Positions 15,028 through 28,418 are shown, counted from the stretch's first letter. The stretch is DNA of 64,000 nt from Hypoxylon rubiginosum (GCA_902806565.1 CADCXA010000027.1:372001-436000), one strand, 5' to 3'. The notes: generated by a model not told the origin, from the sequence alone. Numbers and translations are program-made.

Positions 15028-15412
15028 TTATTATAATTATATATATTAATATTTTAATAGTTTAAATTAATAACTTATTATAATTAAAGTTTTTTATTTT
15101 AATAATATTTAATTTTATATTTTAACTTAAGATTTTAAAATATGTTTTTAAAATATATATAATTATATATTATATTAACAGTAAAAAAACTTATTATAAC
15201 TATATATATTAATATTTTAACAGTTTAAATTAATAGTTTATTATAATTAAAGTTTTTTATTTTAATAATATTTAGTTTTACGTTTTAACTTAAGATTTTA
15301 ATATATATTTTTAAAATATATATAACTATATATTATATTAATAATAAAAAAACTTATTATAATTATATATATTAATAGTTTAAATTTATAGCTTATTATA
15401 ATTAAGGATTTT
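15028..15412 (+). repeat. 163-bp tandem repeat, three copies
   Basis: TTATTATAA starts near 15,028, 15,191 and 15,354, so the period is 163 bp. Each copy contains a TTTAAATTAATAG-like segment. The third copy is partial and diverges after about 15,412. Confidence 0.75.
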
Positions 15413-16614
15413 TTTTTTAACTATAACTGGTTTTATATTTTATTATAAAGATTTAAAATATAAGTAAATATTATTTTTCTTATTTTATTTTAAACATTTA
15501 TTTTATTTAAAATATTATTTTTATTATAAAATTCTTTAGTTTATATAATATAATAACGGATATAATCTTTAATTTTAATTTTTATAAATAAAAATTTTAA
15601 ATGTAATAAGGTTAATAAAAATTTTTTATATTATTTATATAATTAATATAATTATTAAATTTAATTTTTATATTTTAATAATAATTATTTTAAATATAAT
15701 AAAATAGTTAAAAGGATTTTATTTTTAATATAATATAATTATTAATATTTATTTATATAAAACTTAATATATTTTTACTTTAATTAATAACTTAACTTCT
15801 TATTAATTTATATTAAATATAACTTTTTTTTTTTTATATTTAAATTTTTTTTTTTTTTTTTTATTACTTTTAATTTTTATTATTATATTTATATTTATAA
15901 TTTTAATAAAGTTAAGCTTAAAATAAGGTTTTTATTACGTTAGTTTAAGTTTTATTATTATATTTTTTATTATAATATATTTAATTAAAAAATTAAAAAA
16001 AATAAATAATTTATTAAATTTAATAATTTGGTTTTAAACTTTAATATAACGATACGCTTAAAATTTATTATAAATATTATTAATTTATAATATTATTTTT
16101 AAAATATATATATTTTAATATTAATTTATATATAAAACTTAAAAAAATATATTATAAATAAAAAAAATATTATTATAATTATTAAAATTTTCGCTTTTTA
16201 AACGTTTTAAACTAAGTTTTTAAATAACGGTTTAATATAAAATAATCTTTTAATTATTTTATTATTAAATATTTTAATATAAATATTTTATTATTAAAAT
16301 AATATTTATTTAATTAATTATTATTTATAGTATATAAAATATTAGTTTATAAAACCTTAATAATTTTATTTTAATATTAAAATAAATATTTTATTTATTT
16401 TATAATTAGGTTTATTTTATTATAAATATATTAAGGTTTATTTTAAATATTAAACTTATTTATAAATTAAATTTTTATAATATTTAAATAAAAATATAAT
16501 ATTATTTAAATTATAAAAATAATAATAAATTTATAAGTTATTTAAAAAAAAAACCTATTTAATATATATTTTTTTATTTTTTAATAAATCAACGTGTAAA
16601 TATTATAAGTAAGT

Positions 16615-19600
16615 ATTAATAAATAATTTAATTAAATTAACTATTAATATATATATTTATTACATTAAAAAAATATTTAGTTAATTAAAAAAAAACTTTA
16701 TTATATTAATAAAATATAATAAAAAAATATTATTAAATTAGTTTTTAGTTTTAATTATAATATTAAATAAATTATATTAACTAGTTATAATAATAAAAAT
16801 AAGTTAAATAAATATATTATTACTTATAAAAACTATTAATATAAAATTAAAATTATAATAAAAACTATTACTTTTTATTAAAAAATTTATAACGGTTATA
16901 AAAGTAACGTAAAAAACGTTAAAAATAAATTTTATTTAATTAAAAAATAAATTTATAATAACTTTAAAAATAACGTAAAAAATATTAATAATAAATCTTA
17001 TTTAATTAAAAAACGTTAAGTTAAATAAAAATGTTTTTAATTACTTATTATTTTTATTTTAAGATATTTTTAAAAAAAAAATAATTACAGTTAATATAAA
17101 AATGGTTAAAATAAAAAAAAATACTATTAATAATATAAATAAATATAAATTTTTATCCGTATTAATTTAAACTAATAATTACTTTATTATATATATTAAA
17201 TAAAGTTTAAATTAAAAATAATAAGGTGTATATATAAAAATTATAAAGTGGTATAAAATATTATTAATAATAAAAATAAAAATATAAATAAAACTTAAAA
17301 TTATTAATTTTTTTTTTATATTATAAAAACATTTTAATATAATTATTACTAATAATATTATTTAATATAATTATTATTAATAATATTATTTAATATAATT
17401 ATTATTAATAATATTATTCAATATAATTATTATTAATATTTTTAAAAAAAATTTATTAAAAGTAACTTAAATTTATAAATAAATTAAATAATATTATATG
17501 CTTTTTTTTTTTATTAATATAAAAGTTTTTTTAAATATAAATATTTAAATATTTAAATGTTAAATAAAATAAATAAAGTAATTAATAAATAAAAATATTT
17601 AAATTTAATATATATAAGTTATTAATTAAAAACTTATTTTAAATAAATTAAATATTATTTATAAAATTAAATAATATATTATTTATTTTTATAATTTTTT
17701 TTTTAAATATATATAAACATATTAACTTATATTTTATTATAACTTAAAAAACTTTTAAAAATTAAAAATATCTTAAACTTATTTAACTTTTAATAAATAT
17801 AAAACAAATAAAAATTTTTAAATATATTAATTTCTATTATTTAATTTATTTAAAAGCTTTATTATTATTTATAGTTTATATAATAAATAATAAAAACGTG
17901 TATTATAATATATTATATTATATTTATTATATTATAATTAAAAATTATTAATATAAAAATAAAAGAAAATAATTAAGTTTTAATTATTTATTTTTTTTTT
18001 TAACTTTTAATTTAAATATTTATATTATTATATTAACTAATAATATTTTATATAATATTTAATATTAATTCTAAGTTTTAATAATTATAATAAACTTTTA
18101 TATTAATATTATTAATAATATTTTTATTAGTTTTTAATATAATATAAACTTATATTTAATTATTTTAAACTTTATATATTAAAACTTTTTTAAATATATT
18201 TTTAAGCTTTAAAAAAAAATATTAATTTTACTTATTAACCTAGCCTTTAATAAGTAATATAGTTAATATATAAATAAACTTTTAATTTTAATTATAATTA
18301 AATAAATTATTAATAATTTTATAATAAATTAAAAATTAATAATAATTTATAATAAAACTTATTATATTATTAGATTTATTTAAGTTTTAAAGTTAAGTTA
18401 TATTATTTTATAAACTATTAACTAATAGTTTAATAAAAACTATATATATTTATTTTAAAATAATATTTTAAAAAAGAAAAACAATAAAACAATTAACGAT
18501 TTTTTAAATATTATTTTTATTTGTTAAAATTTATATAAATTTTATAATAATTATTATATTATTTTTTTTTTATTATTAAAATATAATGATTTTTATATTT
18601 ATAAACTAGTTTTTTATATATTTTAAAAAGCCGATAAGTTTTTTAATATTATATTAAAAATATATAAGCTTTTTTATAATAATTTATATTTTTTTTTTAT
18701 TAAAGTTTTTTTTAAGTATTTTTTTACTTAATTTATATAGTTTATTTTTTATTTAAAATTAATATTAATTATAAAATAAAAAAAAAATTCTTTAAATTTT
18801 AAGTTTTTAAATTTATTTTAATAAAAAATTATTAAGTATTTATAAAAAAAATAAAACCAAGTAAATAAAAAAAAAAACTAAAGGTTAATTTAACAACTAG
18901 TAAAAAGTAAAATTATAAAAAAATAAATAATATTAAAATATATTTAAATAAATTAATAATTAATTTAAATTATAATATTAATTTTAATATATTTAATTAA
19001 GTATTTATTAATTTAAAATTCTATAAATAACTTTTTAATATTTATAGTAATTTAAATAAATATAATAGTAATAATAAAAATAAGTTTAATAATATATATT
19101 TTTTAAAACGTTTTTAATTTTTATTTATTAATAATATTACTAAAAAAAATATTTAAAATAATAATTTATTATATTATAATTAATAAATTTTATTATTAAA
19201 TAATAATATAAATTTAATATTATTTTAATTTTATTTCTTTATAATATACTTAATAAAAATTAATAAATTAAATCTTTTTTTTAAATATAAATATTAATTT
19301 TATATTTTTATTATTTTAATTTATAAATAACATTAAAAATAATAATATAAATATTATAAATTATAATAAAAAAAATCATCTAAAAAAATTAATTATTAAT
19401 ATTTTTAATAAAATAATAACGTGATTTTTTTAATAAATAACTTTATTAAATTTAATTATATTTTTTTATTTTAATTTTTTTAATTTATTTTTATTTTAAT
19501 TAAATATTTTTTTATAATTAAAAAAATAAATTAAAATAATAAATTAAATTATTAATTTAAGTTTTTTAAAATAATTTAATTTTTTTTAATTAAAAAATTA

Positions 19601-19653
19601 TAAATTTAAAATTTAAGTTTATTATATTATTTTAATATAAAAAGTTTTATATT
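16615..19653 (+). repeat. Long direct repeat, copy A'
   Basis: Full-length counterpart of positions 1-3,015 in the same orientation. It is more strongly AT-converted. It carries about three full 28-bp tandem units near 17,335-17,430, against two in copy A. Similarity ends at about 19,653, roughly 310 bp before the LTR retrotransposon. Confidence 0.8.
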
Positions 19654-19963
19654 ATATAAATATATTTAAAAACTTTTAAAAGTTTTAACTTATATTTTTT
19701 AATAAGTAATAAAAAAATTAATAATAAAAATAATTATTTTATTTTAAATTTAATTTATTAATATAATTTATAATTTTAAAATTTTATAATATTATATAAT
19801 TATAATAAAGTTTTTTTTTTTAATTAAATATATTAATTATATATTAATTTTTTTAATGTTTTAAAAAATAAAACATTATAATTTATTATAATAATAATAT
19901 ATTATAATATATTATTTTTTATAAATAAATATAATAATAATTAATATAATTTTAACTTATATA

Positions 19964-20145
19964 TATTAAATAATAAGAGATTATTCTAAAGAACTTATTT
20001 AAGTTTTATATATAAACCAATAACCGAAGTTATAATAACCTTATTACAAGGTTATTTTAAAAAATTACAAGAATATATATAATTAAAAAAAACATATTTA
20101 ATATATATAATTAACCTTTTAATTAAATATATATATTATTTAATA
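19964..20145 (+). repeat. 5' LTR of retrotransposon 1
   Basis: 182 bp, ending TTATTTAATA. It differs from the right LTR mostly by transitions. It is preceded by the target duplication ATATA. Confidence 0.85.
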
Positions 20146-23100
20146 ATTAAAAGTCTTATTTACTTAAAAATTAAAAAGTTATATATAAATAATAATACGT
20201 GATTTTTAATTAACTAAAAATTATAAAATTATAAAATAATTATATTAATAAAACCTTTTATAATTTAAATCTAATTAATAGTAAAAAAAACGGTATATTA
20301 AAAATAATAAAAAAAAAGGTTTTTTATAACAGTTTAATTAACTAGGAATAATAAGATAAAAAGTTTTAAATAAAAACTATTAACCTAAAATTTTAAAAGT
20401 ATATTAATTTTATAAAAACATTAAAATAACCAAAAAAGCCATTTTAGCTAAATATTAATAATTATTTAAAAAAAACTTAATAAATAACATAAAATTTATT
20501 AAATAACAGTTTTTAAATTATAATAAATAAAAGTTAAAAAAAACAAGTTAAAATAAATAAAAAACCTATAAGTTTAATAAAAATAATAAAAAAAAATAAA
20601 GCCATTTATAAGAAAAATTAAACCTTTTATAATTATAATTATAAAATTTATTAAACTTATTAATAAACAGTTAAAAAACTAAAAAACTAGGTTATTAACT
20701 TTATATTTTTAAATTACTAAGATATATATTTTAACTTAATAAACATTTTATATAAATAATATAAAAAATTATCTATTATTAATAAAATATATAATAATTA
20801 ATTAAAGTTATAAATTTAAAAATAATATAAAAAAATAATATAATAACTAATAAAAATACTTAAAAACTTTAAAATATAAATAATTAAATAAGAATTAATT
20901 ATTATAAATATAAAAATAAAAAGCTTTACAAATATTACTAATAATTAATTACTAATAAAAAACCTTAAAATTACATTTAATAATATTTTAAACAATTAAA
21001 TAACCAATTATAAATTATTAAATATTAATAAAATTAAAAGTAATATATTTAATTATTTAAATATAATAATTACCTTATATAAATATATATTTTTATAATT
21101 AACTTTTATATAACCCCACCTTATAAAAAAAATATTTACTATTTAATTTAATAATATAAAATCTAATTATAATAAAAACTTAAATACCAAGCTAAGAAAA
21201 AAAAAAATTGTTACTTTTAAACTTTTTAATTAATTAAAATAAAATAAAAGTAATAAAAGTTATAATAAATTATAAGGTTAAAATAGTTTAAATAAATAAG
21301 CTAAGTTAACTAAAAGAAAATAAACTAATATATCTATTAATTACTTATAAAAAACCAATATTTTATATTTAGTTTATTATAGTTATTATAAGATTTTTAA
21401 CTACTAATATATTATTAAAAACAAAGTTCTAGAAAATTAAATTTTAAACTTTATTATAAAAAAAATAATTAAATATAAAATAATTAAAAATAATATATTT
21501 ATTAAGTTAATTAAAAAAATAAAAAAAAGGTTATTTATATAAAATAAAAATTAACTAATTTAAGTAATTAAAAAAATAAAAGAAATGTTTTTAACTTTAT
21601 AAGCTATATTTAAAGTTAATATTTATCTTTTAAAAAACTTAGTAATTTTAAATTTAAAAATTACTATTTATATTTTTAATTAATTTAACTGATTCTTATT
21701 ATATTAAATAATATATACTAAAAACGTGATTTTTATAAAAAATTTAATTATATTTATATAAAAATATAAAAAAGTGGATATACGTTTAAAAAGTTTAAAA
21801 AAAATAAAACTTTTATAATTATAAAAAGTAGTATATTATAAAAAATTTACTTATAATATAATATTATTAAAGCTTTTAAAAAAAATAAAATATTAATAAA
21901 ATTATAAAAATATAAATAATTATTTATAAAAAAAAAATAATTCCGTTTTATATATTATTATTAATAAATAAAATTAATATATCTTAAAAGATTTTCCTAA
22001 GAATTTTATTAATTATTTATTTTATATAAAAAATATTAAGTTTAATAGTTAAATAAAATGATTTTTAAATATAGTAATTAATAAATTATAATATTTATAA
22101 TTTGGTTATTTAAAATTAAAAGCTTTTAATTACGTAACTGGTTATTTTTAAAAAGTAAAGATTAAAAAGTTTAATTTAACTAAGAAAATTAATTAAATTA
22201 TTATAATAAAATATAATATATATAATTATAAAAAAATTAAAAAGTTTAATTATTATAAATGTTATAAATAATTAAATAAATTAAATAAATATTTAGTTAT
22301 TAATTTTTATAACTTGGAAATAAACTTTTAAAAATATTAATATATAATGTTAATTATTAATAAATATATAAGATAAGTTTAGAATTTTTATTTTAAAAAT
22401 TATATTTTAAATTTAATTATTAAAGTTTTAAATTAAATATTTAAAATTATTTAAAAATAGTATTAATTTAATATTAAAGTTATTAAATGTGATAATAAGT
22501 TAATAATAAAAAAATACGTTATATAAAATTATATTTAATAGATATATTATATTAAATTCGAGTTTTTAACATTAAATATATAAAATTAAAATAAAAACGT
22601 TAAATATTTAAAAAGTATAATTAAGTAAAAAATTTAAATAATAAAAATAAAATTAAAGTTTTTAAGTTTTTTATAAATAAAAGTTTTTAAAGTTGTTACT
22701 TATTTTTATAATTATATTCCTAAATATAATCTTAATTAATAATTTTTATATAAATGTTTTTATATTTATTTAACATTTAAAAATAATGTAATTATTAATA
22801 AAAAACTATATTAAACTTATTTAAAAATGTATAAATATAAAGTGTTTACACTTATTATAAAAGTAAAATAAAAATAAAACCAACGTTAATATTTTAATTT
22901 AAAAATATAAATAAGCTACTTAATAAGCTATAGTTTTATAAATATTTATAATATTTAAATTCCTACGTTAAAATAAGTTATTAAAACACAAGATATTATA
23001 TTTAACAAAAACATTATATTTAATAAAAATATTTTATTTTTAAAAAATAATTTATTATATATAATAAAAAAGAATATCTAAGATTTAATTAACTAAATTA

Positions 23101-23354
23101 TTATTTTATAAAACGTAGAAGAAAAGATTAATTTAAGGTTATTAGTTTTTAAAGAAAATAAAATAAAGGTAGAAATATTAATAGAAAATAAAGGTAAATA
23201 AAACCGTAAAATAAATAATAATAACAAAAAATATAATAATAAAAAAACTAAAAAACTTAATTACTTTTATATTAAAATTATATTTATATTATATTTTACT
23301 TTTAATACCACTTTTTTATTAACTATTTTATTATTCATTATAATAATAAAAAAA

Positions 23355-23525
23355 AAGTTAAACGTTATAAATTATACTTTTTTAAATATTAATATAAAAA
23401 AAAAATTAAACGTTATAAATTACACCTTTTTAAATATAATTAAGAAATTAAAATTAAATGTTATAAATTATATTTTTTATAATAAAATAAAGAAAATAAA
23501 ATTAAGCGTTATAAATTATGTTTTT
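23355..23525 (+). repeat. 48-bp periodic repeat, four copies, inside retrotransposon 1
   Basis: The motif (A/G)(C/T)GTTATAAATTA recurs at 23,362, 23,410, 23,458 and 23,506, exactly 48 bp apart each time. Forty-eight is a multiple of three, so this could be the relic of a 16-residue protein repeat in the former coding region. No frame survives to test that. Confidence 0.75.
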
Positions 23526-25589
23526 TAAAATAAAAATATAAGAGATGTTATCTTAATAAATTAAGTTACAGCTTTTAACATACTTTTAAAATAAATTAAA
23601 AAAGATTTATTTATTTTTTATTTTAAAGCCACAAACTATATAACAAGTTAAAAAATTATATTTAATATAAGATATTTAATTTTAATAATAAAATTAATAT
23701 ATAAAAAGCTAATAAGTAAAATATAAATAATATAAATAATATATTATTTATAACGTTATTTTATAAGTTAAATAAATTTAAATTTAATACCACGCCCAGG
23801 ATTATATAAATTTAAAAGGTTATAAAAACTTTTATAAAAAAAGTAAAGAATTTATAAAAGGGATTTATTATTTTCCTTAAAAATTTATAAGAAGTTATAA
23901 AACTATATTTTAAAGTAAAAATTTAAAAAAGTTAAAAAATTATACCTAAATAACTATAAAAAAATAAACTCCTAAATTAAATATAAATAATAAATTGTTA
24001 ATAATAAGTAGATTTTAAATTATATGTAAATATATATATATAAATTTAATAAATATAAATAGTTTATAAAATATAAAATAAAATTAATAGTTTAAGGAGA
24101 TTAATAAATTAAAAATAAGTATTTAAATATTTACGTTTTAATATTAATTAAAAGATTATTTTAAATTTTTATTATAATTATAATAAGATTTAACTTTAAG
24201 TTAATTTAATATAATATAATTAACACATTTATAAATATAAATTTAAATAAAGAAATCTATATAAAAATGTTTTTAAAGTATTAAAAACGCTAGATTATTT
24301 TATATTTATTAAAAATGTTATATAAATTAAAAGAATCTTTTTTATTTTAATAAAAAAAGTTAATTAAAATACTTATAAAATTAGGTTTTTCAGCCGTTTT
24401 TTACAAGCCTTATTATTTTTTTAAAAATAAAATATTAATTTTTTTTTATATTAATAATATTATCCTTATATATTAAAATTATAAGTAATAAATAATAAAT
24501 ATAATAATATTATAATTATAAAAAAAGTATTAATTTATAAATAAAAACAATTTATAATAATTTCTTAAAATTAAAGTAATTAAAAATTAAAATAAAAAAC
24601 TAATTTGGTTTTTTTAATTTTTATATATAAATAAGTTAAGTAAATTATTAATAAATAAAAAATTAAAAATTATCTTTTTAACTTTTATAAGAAATAAAAA
24701 ACTGTTACTTTTATTAAAATTAATTTTTTAATAATTTATTTAATAATATTAATAAAAAATTAAATCGATATTATATATAATAATAATTATATGTTTTAAT
24801 ATTGTTTTTATAATTTTTTAACTAGTTAAATTTAATATAAATTTAAATAATAAATATTATTTTAAAACTAACTAATTAATTTAATACTTTTTTACCATTT
24901 AATATTTATCCTTATAATATAAATATATTAATATATTTAAAATAACTAGCAACGTTTTATTTATTAATAATATTTTCAATTAAAAAAAGTTTATAAATAT
25001 ACGTAATAAAACTATTTAAAAAAATGATTAAATAACATATAAATAAATAAAATATAGTGATTATTTTTATAATAAAAACAAAGTTATTATCTTTTATATA
25101 AGCTATAAAAAAAACTATATTTATATCGTGTTTAATTATAAAATTTAATATAAGTTTAAATGATTTAAAAATTATAATATATTATAATAATAAATAAATA
25201 ATTAAGTTAATACATATAAATATTATATTATTTTAAACTAAATTACAATATATAAATATTTATAATTATTAGTTACAATAAAAAACACTTATAAATTAAA
25301 TTAAAATCACTTATATCCCTATAAAAAATATAATAATAAATAGTTTTACTAAAGTATTTACTATAAAAAAATTCACCGTATTTATTTAATAATTAAACTT
25401 AATAAATATATAAAAAAGAATCAAATTTAAACAAATTTATAAGTTTATAAAAAAAGATTTTAATAAGATAAAAAACTTTTTATTTAGCGGAAAAAGTAAT
25501 ATATATATAATTAATAATTAAAAGATATTAAAAAATAAATTTTAATTACTTAGGTTTTTTTATTAAAAATAAATAAATTTAAAAAGGTA

Positions 25590-25771
25590 TATTAAATAAT
25601 AAAAGATTATTTTAAAGAATTTATTTAAATTTTACATATAAACTAACAATTAAAACTATAATAATTTTATTATAAAATTATTCTAAAAAATCGTAAGAAT
25701 ATATATAATTAAAAAAAATATATTTAATATATATAATTAACCCTTTAATTAAATATATATATTATTTAACA
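25590..25771 (+). repeat. 3' LTR of retrotransposon 1
   Basis: 182 bp with an intact ...TTTAACA end, followed by the target duplication ATATA at 25,772-25,776. Confidence 0.85.
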
Positions 25772-26009
25772 ATATAATTAAAACTTTTATATAATAAATA
25801 TTTTATATATTTTATAATTACTTATAATATAAAAATTTAAATATTAAAAATTATAAATAACTTTTAATTTAATAATAATTTAATAACAGTTTTATATATA
25901 TTTAAATATATATTATAATTAATAAATATTAATTATAATTAAATTAAATTATAATTTAAATATACTTAAAAATATAATAAAAAGTTAAATATTTTATAAA
26001 GTTTTTAAA

Positions 26010-26336
26010 TTATTATTTAATTATATTATTATAAATATAAAATATTAGTTTAAATAATATATAATAACTTTTATTTATATAATTTTATAGTTTTAATAAT
26101 AATTTAAAACTTAATAAATTTTTTTTTTATTTTTTTTAAAAGAAAAAAAGGCTTTAAAACCCCCTTTTTTTTTTTTAAACCCCTTTTTTTCTTTTATTTT
26201 TTTATTTTTTTTTTAATTAACTTTTATCTTTTTTTTATAAAATACATATAAATTAATATATAATTAAGGTTTTATTTTTTTATTTAAACGGCGGGCTTTT
26301 ATAAAAAAAAAACACAATATAATAACCTTTATAAAC
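26010..26336 (-). repeat. Inverted repeat, right arm, at the island border
   Basis: Reverse-complement counterpart of 3,013-3,335. It includes C-runs matching the G-runs of the left arm and the segment GGCGGGCTTTTATA, which corresponds to TATAAAAGCTTGCT in the left arm. Its outer end lies within a few dozen bases of the switch from AT-only DNA to ordinary genic DNA. Confidence 0.7.
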
Positions 26337-26513
26337 TTAAATATACCTTATAAATATAAGGAGTTTAATACCGAGCACCGCTATAACTACAGTGAGTTAC
26401 AGCGCATACCTTCTATAACTTAAGATTATGTCATCAATTAGCCAGCCGTCGTTTCCGAGGCCTAACCCCCTATATTTACAGGGCAACGACGCTTCTAAGA
26501 TGCAAGTATCTCA

Positions 26514-27399
26514 TTACTCAGCAGAGAGCAATTGTGCTACATTTTCATCTAAATTATCAGCAGCGACTTCCCATGCAGTCTTTCCGTGGTTGTCCTTCAA
26601 GGAAACATCAATGCCGTGCTCCAGCAGTAAACGGATCATCTGCTCGTGACCGTTCCTCGCCGCCTCGTGTAAGGCCGTGCCCCAGCCCCTTTCGTAGTAG
26701 CTTGCCGGGATCTCTTCGTCGTCTGATACGGCGTTGACGTCTTGCCCGTGCCGTAGGAGCACCGCGGCGACGTCGACGCGATTGTCCATCGCCGCGTAGT
26801 GCAGCGCGGCTCGGTTCTTCCAGGTCGCGCCGTGCTCGAGGAGCAGCTCGACCACGGCCGGCGAAGCGACTTTCGCGGCCATCTCGAGGGCTGTCTCGGA
26901 TCCCATCCGCCGGTTGCGGTTGGGATCGGCGTTGTGGGAAAGTAGAAGTTCCACGGCTGGTTGCTTCCGGTAGAGAATAGCCATGCTTCGAAGGACTGTT
27001 AATATGCGCCCACGAAGGATCGGCAAATTTGACCATCAGCTTACAGCAAGGCGTCCCCGAGGTGACCAGATAAATACGTGTTAGTATCGAAGCCGCCGTC
27101 GAGTATAGCCTGTAGAAGGTTAAGGTCGTCGGTGTCCGCGGTGTGCTTAAGAATTGACTTCATTGTTCCTTGTTCAAGAAGAATCTATGTTGGTATCTAG
27201 GAAAGACGAAGGTAGAAGGTTAGAGCTTACCTGCTTCCACGCAGCACCCACCCCTGACCAGAATTTTGGCCAATTCTGCATCGCGGTCATCAATTGCTCT
27301 GCAGAAGCCTTCGCGCATGAAGCTTGCATTCGCGCTGCCTCCTTGGGTCTGCCATTCCTCCATGATTGACTGCAACTTTTCAAATTCTCTGGTTGCCAT
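26514..27399 (-). CDS. Small ankyrin-repeat protein (three exons)
   Basis: Suggested exons on the minus strand are 27,399-27,231, 27,168-27,045 and 26,985-26,514, giving about 254 residues. The frame is kept across introns with GTAAGC donors and AAG acceptors. The last exon holds at least four ankyrin repeats, visible as VELLLSHNADPN, VELLLEHGAT, AVLLRHGQDVNAV, TALHEAARNGHEQMIRLLLE and a final KTAWEVAADN cap. Ankyrin repeats mediate protein binding, so a specific function cannot be given. The start is uncertain: the open frame continues upstream to about 27,570 without an ATG, so an extra 5' exon is possible. The gene lies at the edge of the AT island but shows no RIP damage. It is convergent with nothing and divergent from the secreted-protein gene. 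Confidence 0.65.
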
Positions 27400-28418
27400 G
27401 GCTCGATGGAATTCAGCCTCCGTCACTGGCCTAGTGATTAGCAATTGTCTTGAACATAATAGTCTCGGCTGCGAGCTCACTTTCGAAATTCCCGACCATC
27501 TCGGAGTTATTATAGAGGTTGCATATGGTGGCACGGAAAGTTGGGAGGTTGGAGAGGTAGCTTCCTCCAACTTATGATTTTTAAGATGCGCTCTGCATGT
27601 CCTCGGAGTGCTTTACTCAGCCGATGAGGTTGTCATTCTCCTCTCTTTCAAATTGATTCGGTCAGCTCTTGTTACACAAACAAGCCCCCACCAACGTCAT
27701 TAGATTATGAAAAGCTTGATTGCTATGACAGCTTTGATACTATTTTTATCAAGCTGAACAGCCTTATATTGTGTTATTGTTGCAGCGACAGAAATGAATT
27801 CGTCGATCAAGGAACCGTCAGATGGCACAGAGGGACATCAAACAACCACCACTCAGCTGCCCACATTCATTTCGGATGTAACTATCGAGTTTTATGGTAA
27901 GATCTCCAGAGGCGTAAGAGCGGCTGAAAATAGGAGCAATGCAAGAAGATAACTTACTCGAGATTTAAGTGCGAATAGTACTAGGTATCATCATAAGGGG
28001 GCGGCAAGGCTCCGTAATCGATGTCGATCAAGAAATCTATACAATCCTTCTGTAGGCTCTTTCACATAAGTTAGAACCTCTCGTTAGGCTGGCAGTTGCG
28101 TCTTCCGCGATCTTTATGACGCCTATCTAGGACTAACACAGCCTTGTTATATATATAGCAGATAACTGGTACCCGTCGCTTTGTATGTAGCTGTCTGTGC
28201 CTTGCCCATAGGATCACATCGTATGAAGATCTAGGACGTTTATCACCAAGGAGGTTGTGATCATATTAGGGGTTCGTGGAAAAGATACTGGACGTAATAA
28301 TCGTCTGCGCCAGGACAAATAGGGGGAGGTGGTCCGCGTAGACATGTTCCTTTCATAGCTCAACATCAACATATCAAGAGACTTATTATCCGACTCTCTA
28401 TTCAACTCATATACCATC
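27400..28418. other. Intergenic region between divergent genes
   Basis: No convincing gene. A 16-residue signal-like ORF (about 27,708) is too short to support. A TATATATA box at 28,148-28,155 lies about 265 bp upstream of the next start codon and may belong to its promoter. Confidence 0.5.

Larger units (their letters stand above)
19964..25771 (+). mobile_element. LTR retrotransposon 1, RIP-inactivated, 5,808 bp
   Basis: The element is bounded by two direct repeats of exactly 182 bp (19,964-20,145 and 25,590-25,771). Each LTR begins TATTAAATAA, which would have been TGTTAAATAA before mutation, and the right one ends TTATTTAACA, giving the inverted termini typical of LTRs. Both sides carry the 5-bp target duplication ATATA (19,959-19,963 and 25,772-25,776). 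A purine tract AAAAAGG lies just before the right LTR, which supports plus orientation. The interior has no surviving gag or pol frame, so the superfamily is undetermined. Confidence 0.85.
1..26345. other. AT-rich island 1 (RIP-degraded repeat block)
   Basis: The whole stretch is made almost only of A and T, with isolated C and G, and contains no believable reading frame; the longest one called is a 60-residue low-complexity run near 9,900. Composition changes abruptly at about 26,345, where normal genic DNA begins. Within the block, repeat copies differ mainly by C/T and G/A changes, which is the signature of repeat-induced point mutation in ascomycetes. The content is therefore best read as nested, mutated transposons. 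Such blocks are usually heterochromatic, and a centromeric or subtelomeric position cannot be excluded. Individual repeats are listed separately; between them I see only AT-rich sequence of unknown origin. Confidence 0.9.

Noticed and set aside
1..26345. Mitochondrial DNA insertion as the cause of AT richness
   Set aside because: No mitochondrial gene frames, tRNAs or rRNA are visible; repeat copies and LTR structures with transition-type differences fit RIP.
27708..27758. Signal-peptide-like 16-residue ORF
   Set aside because: Too short, with no downstream exon that could be linked.
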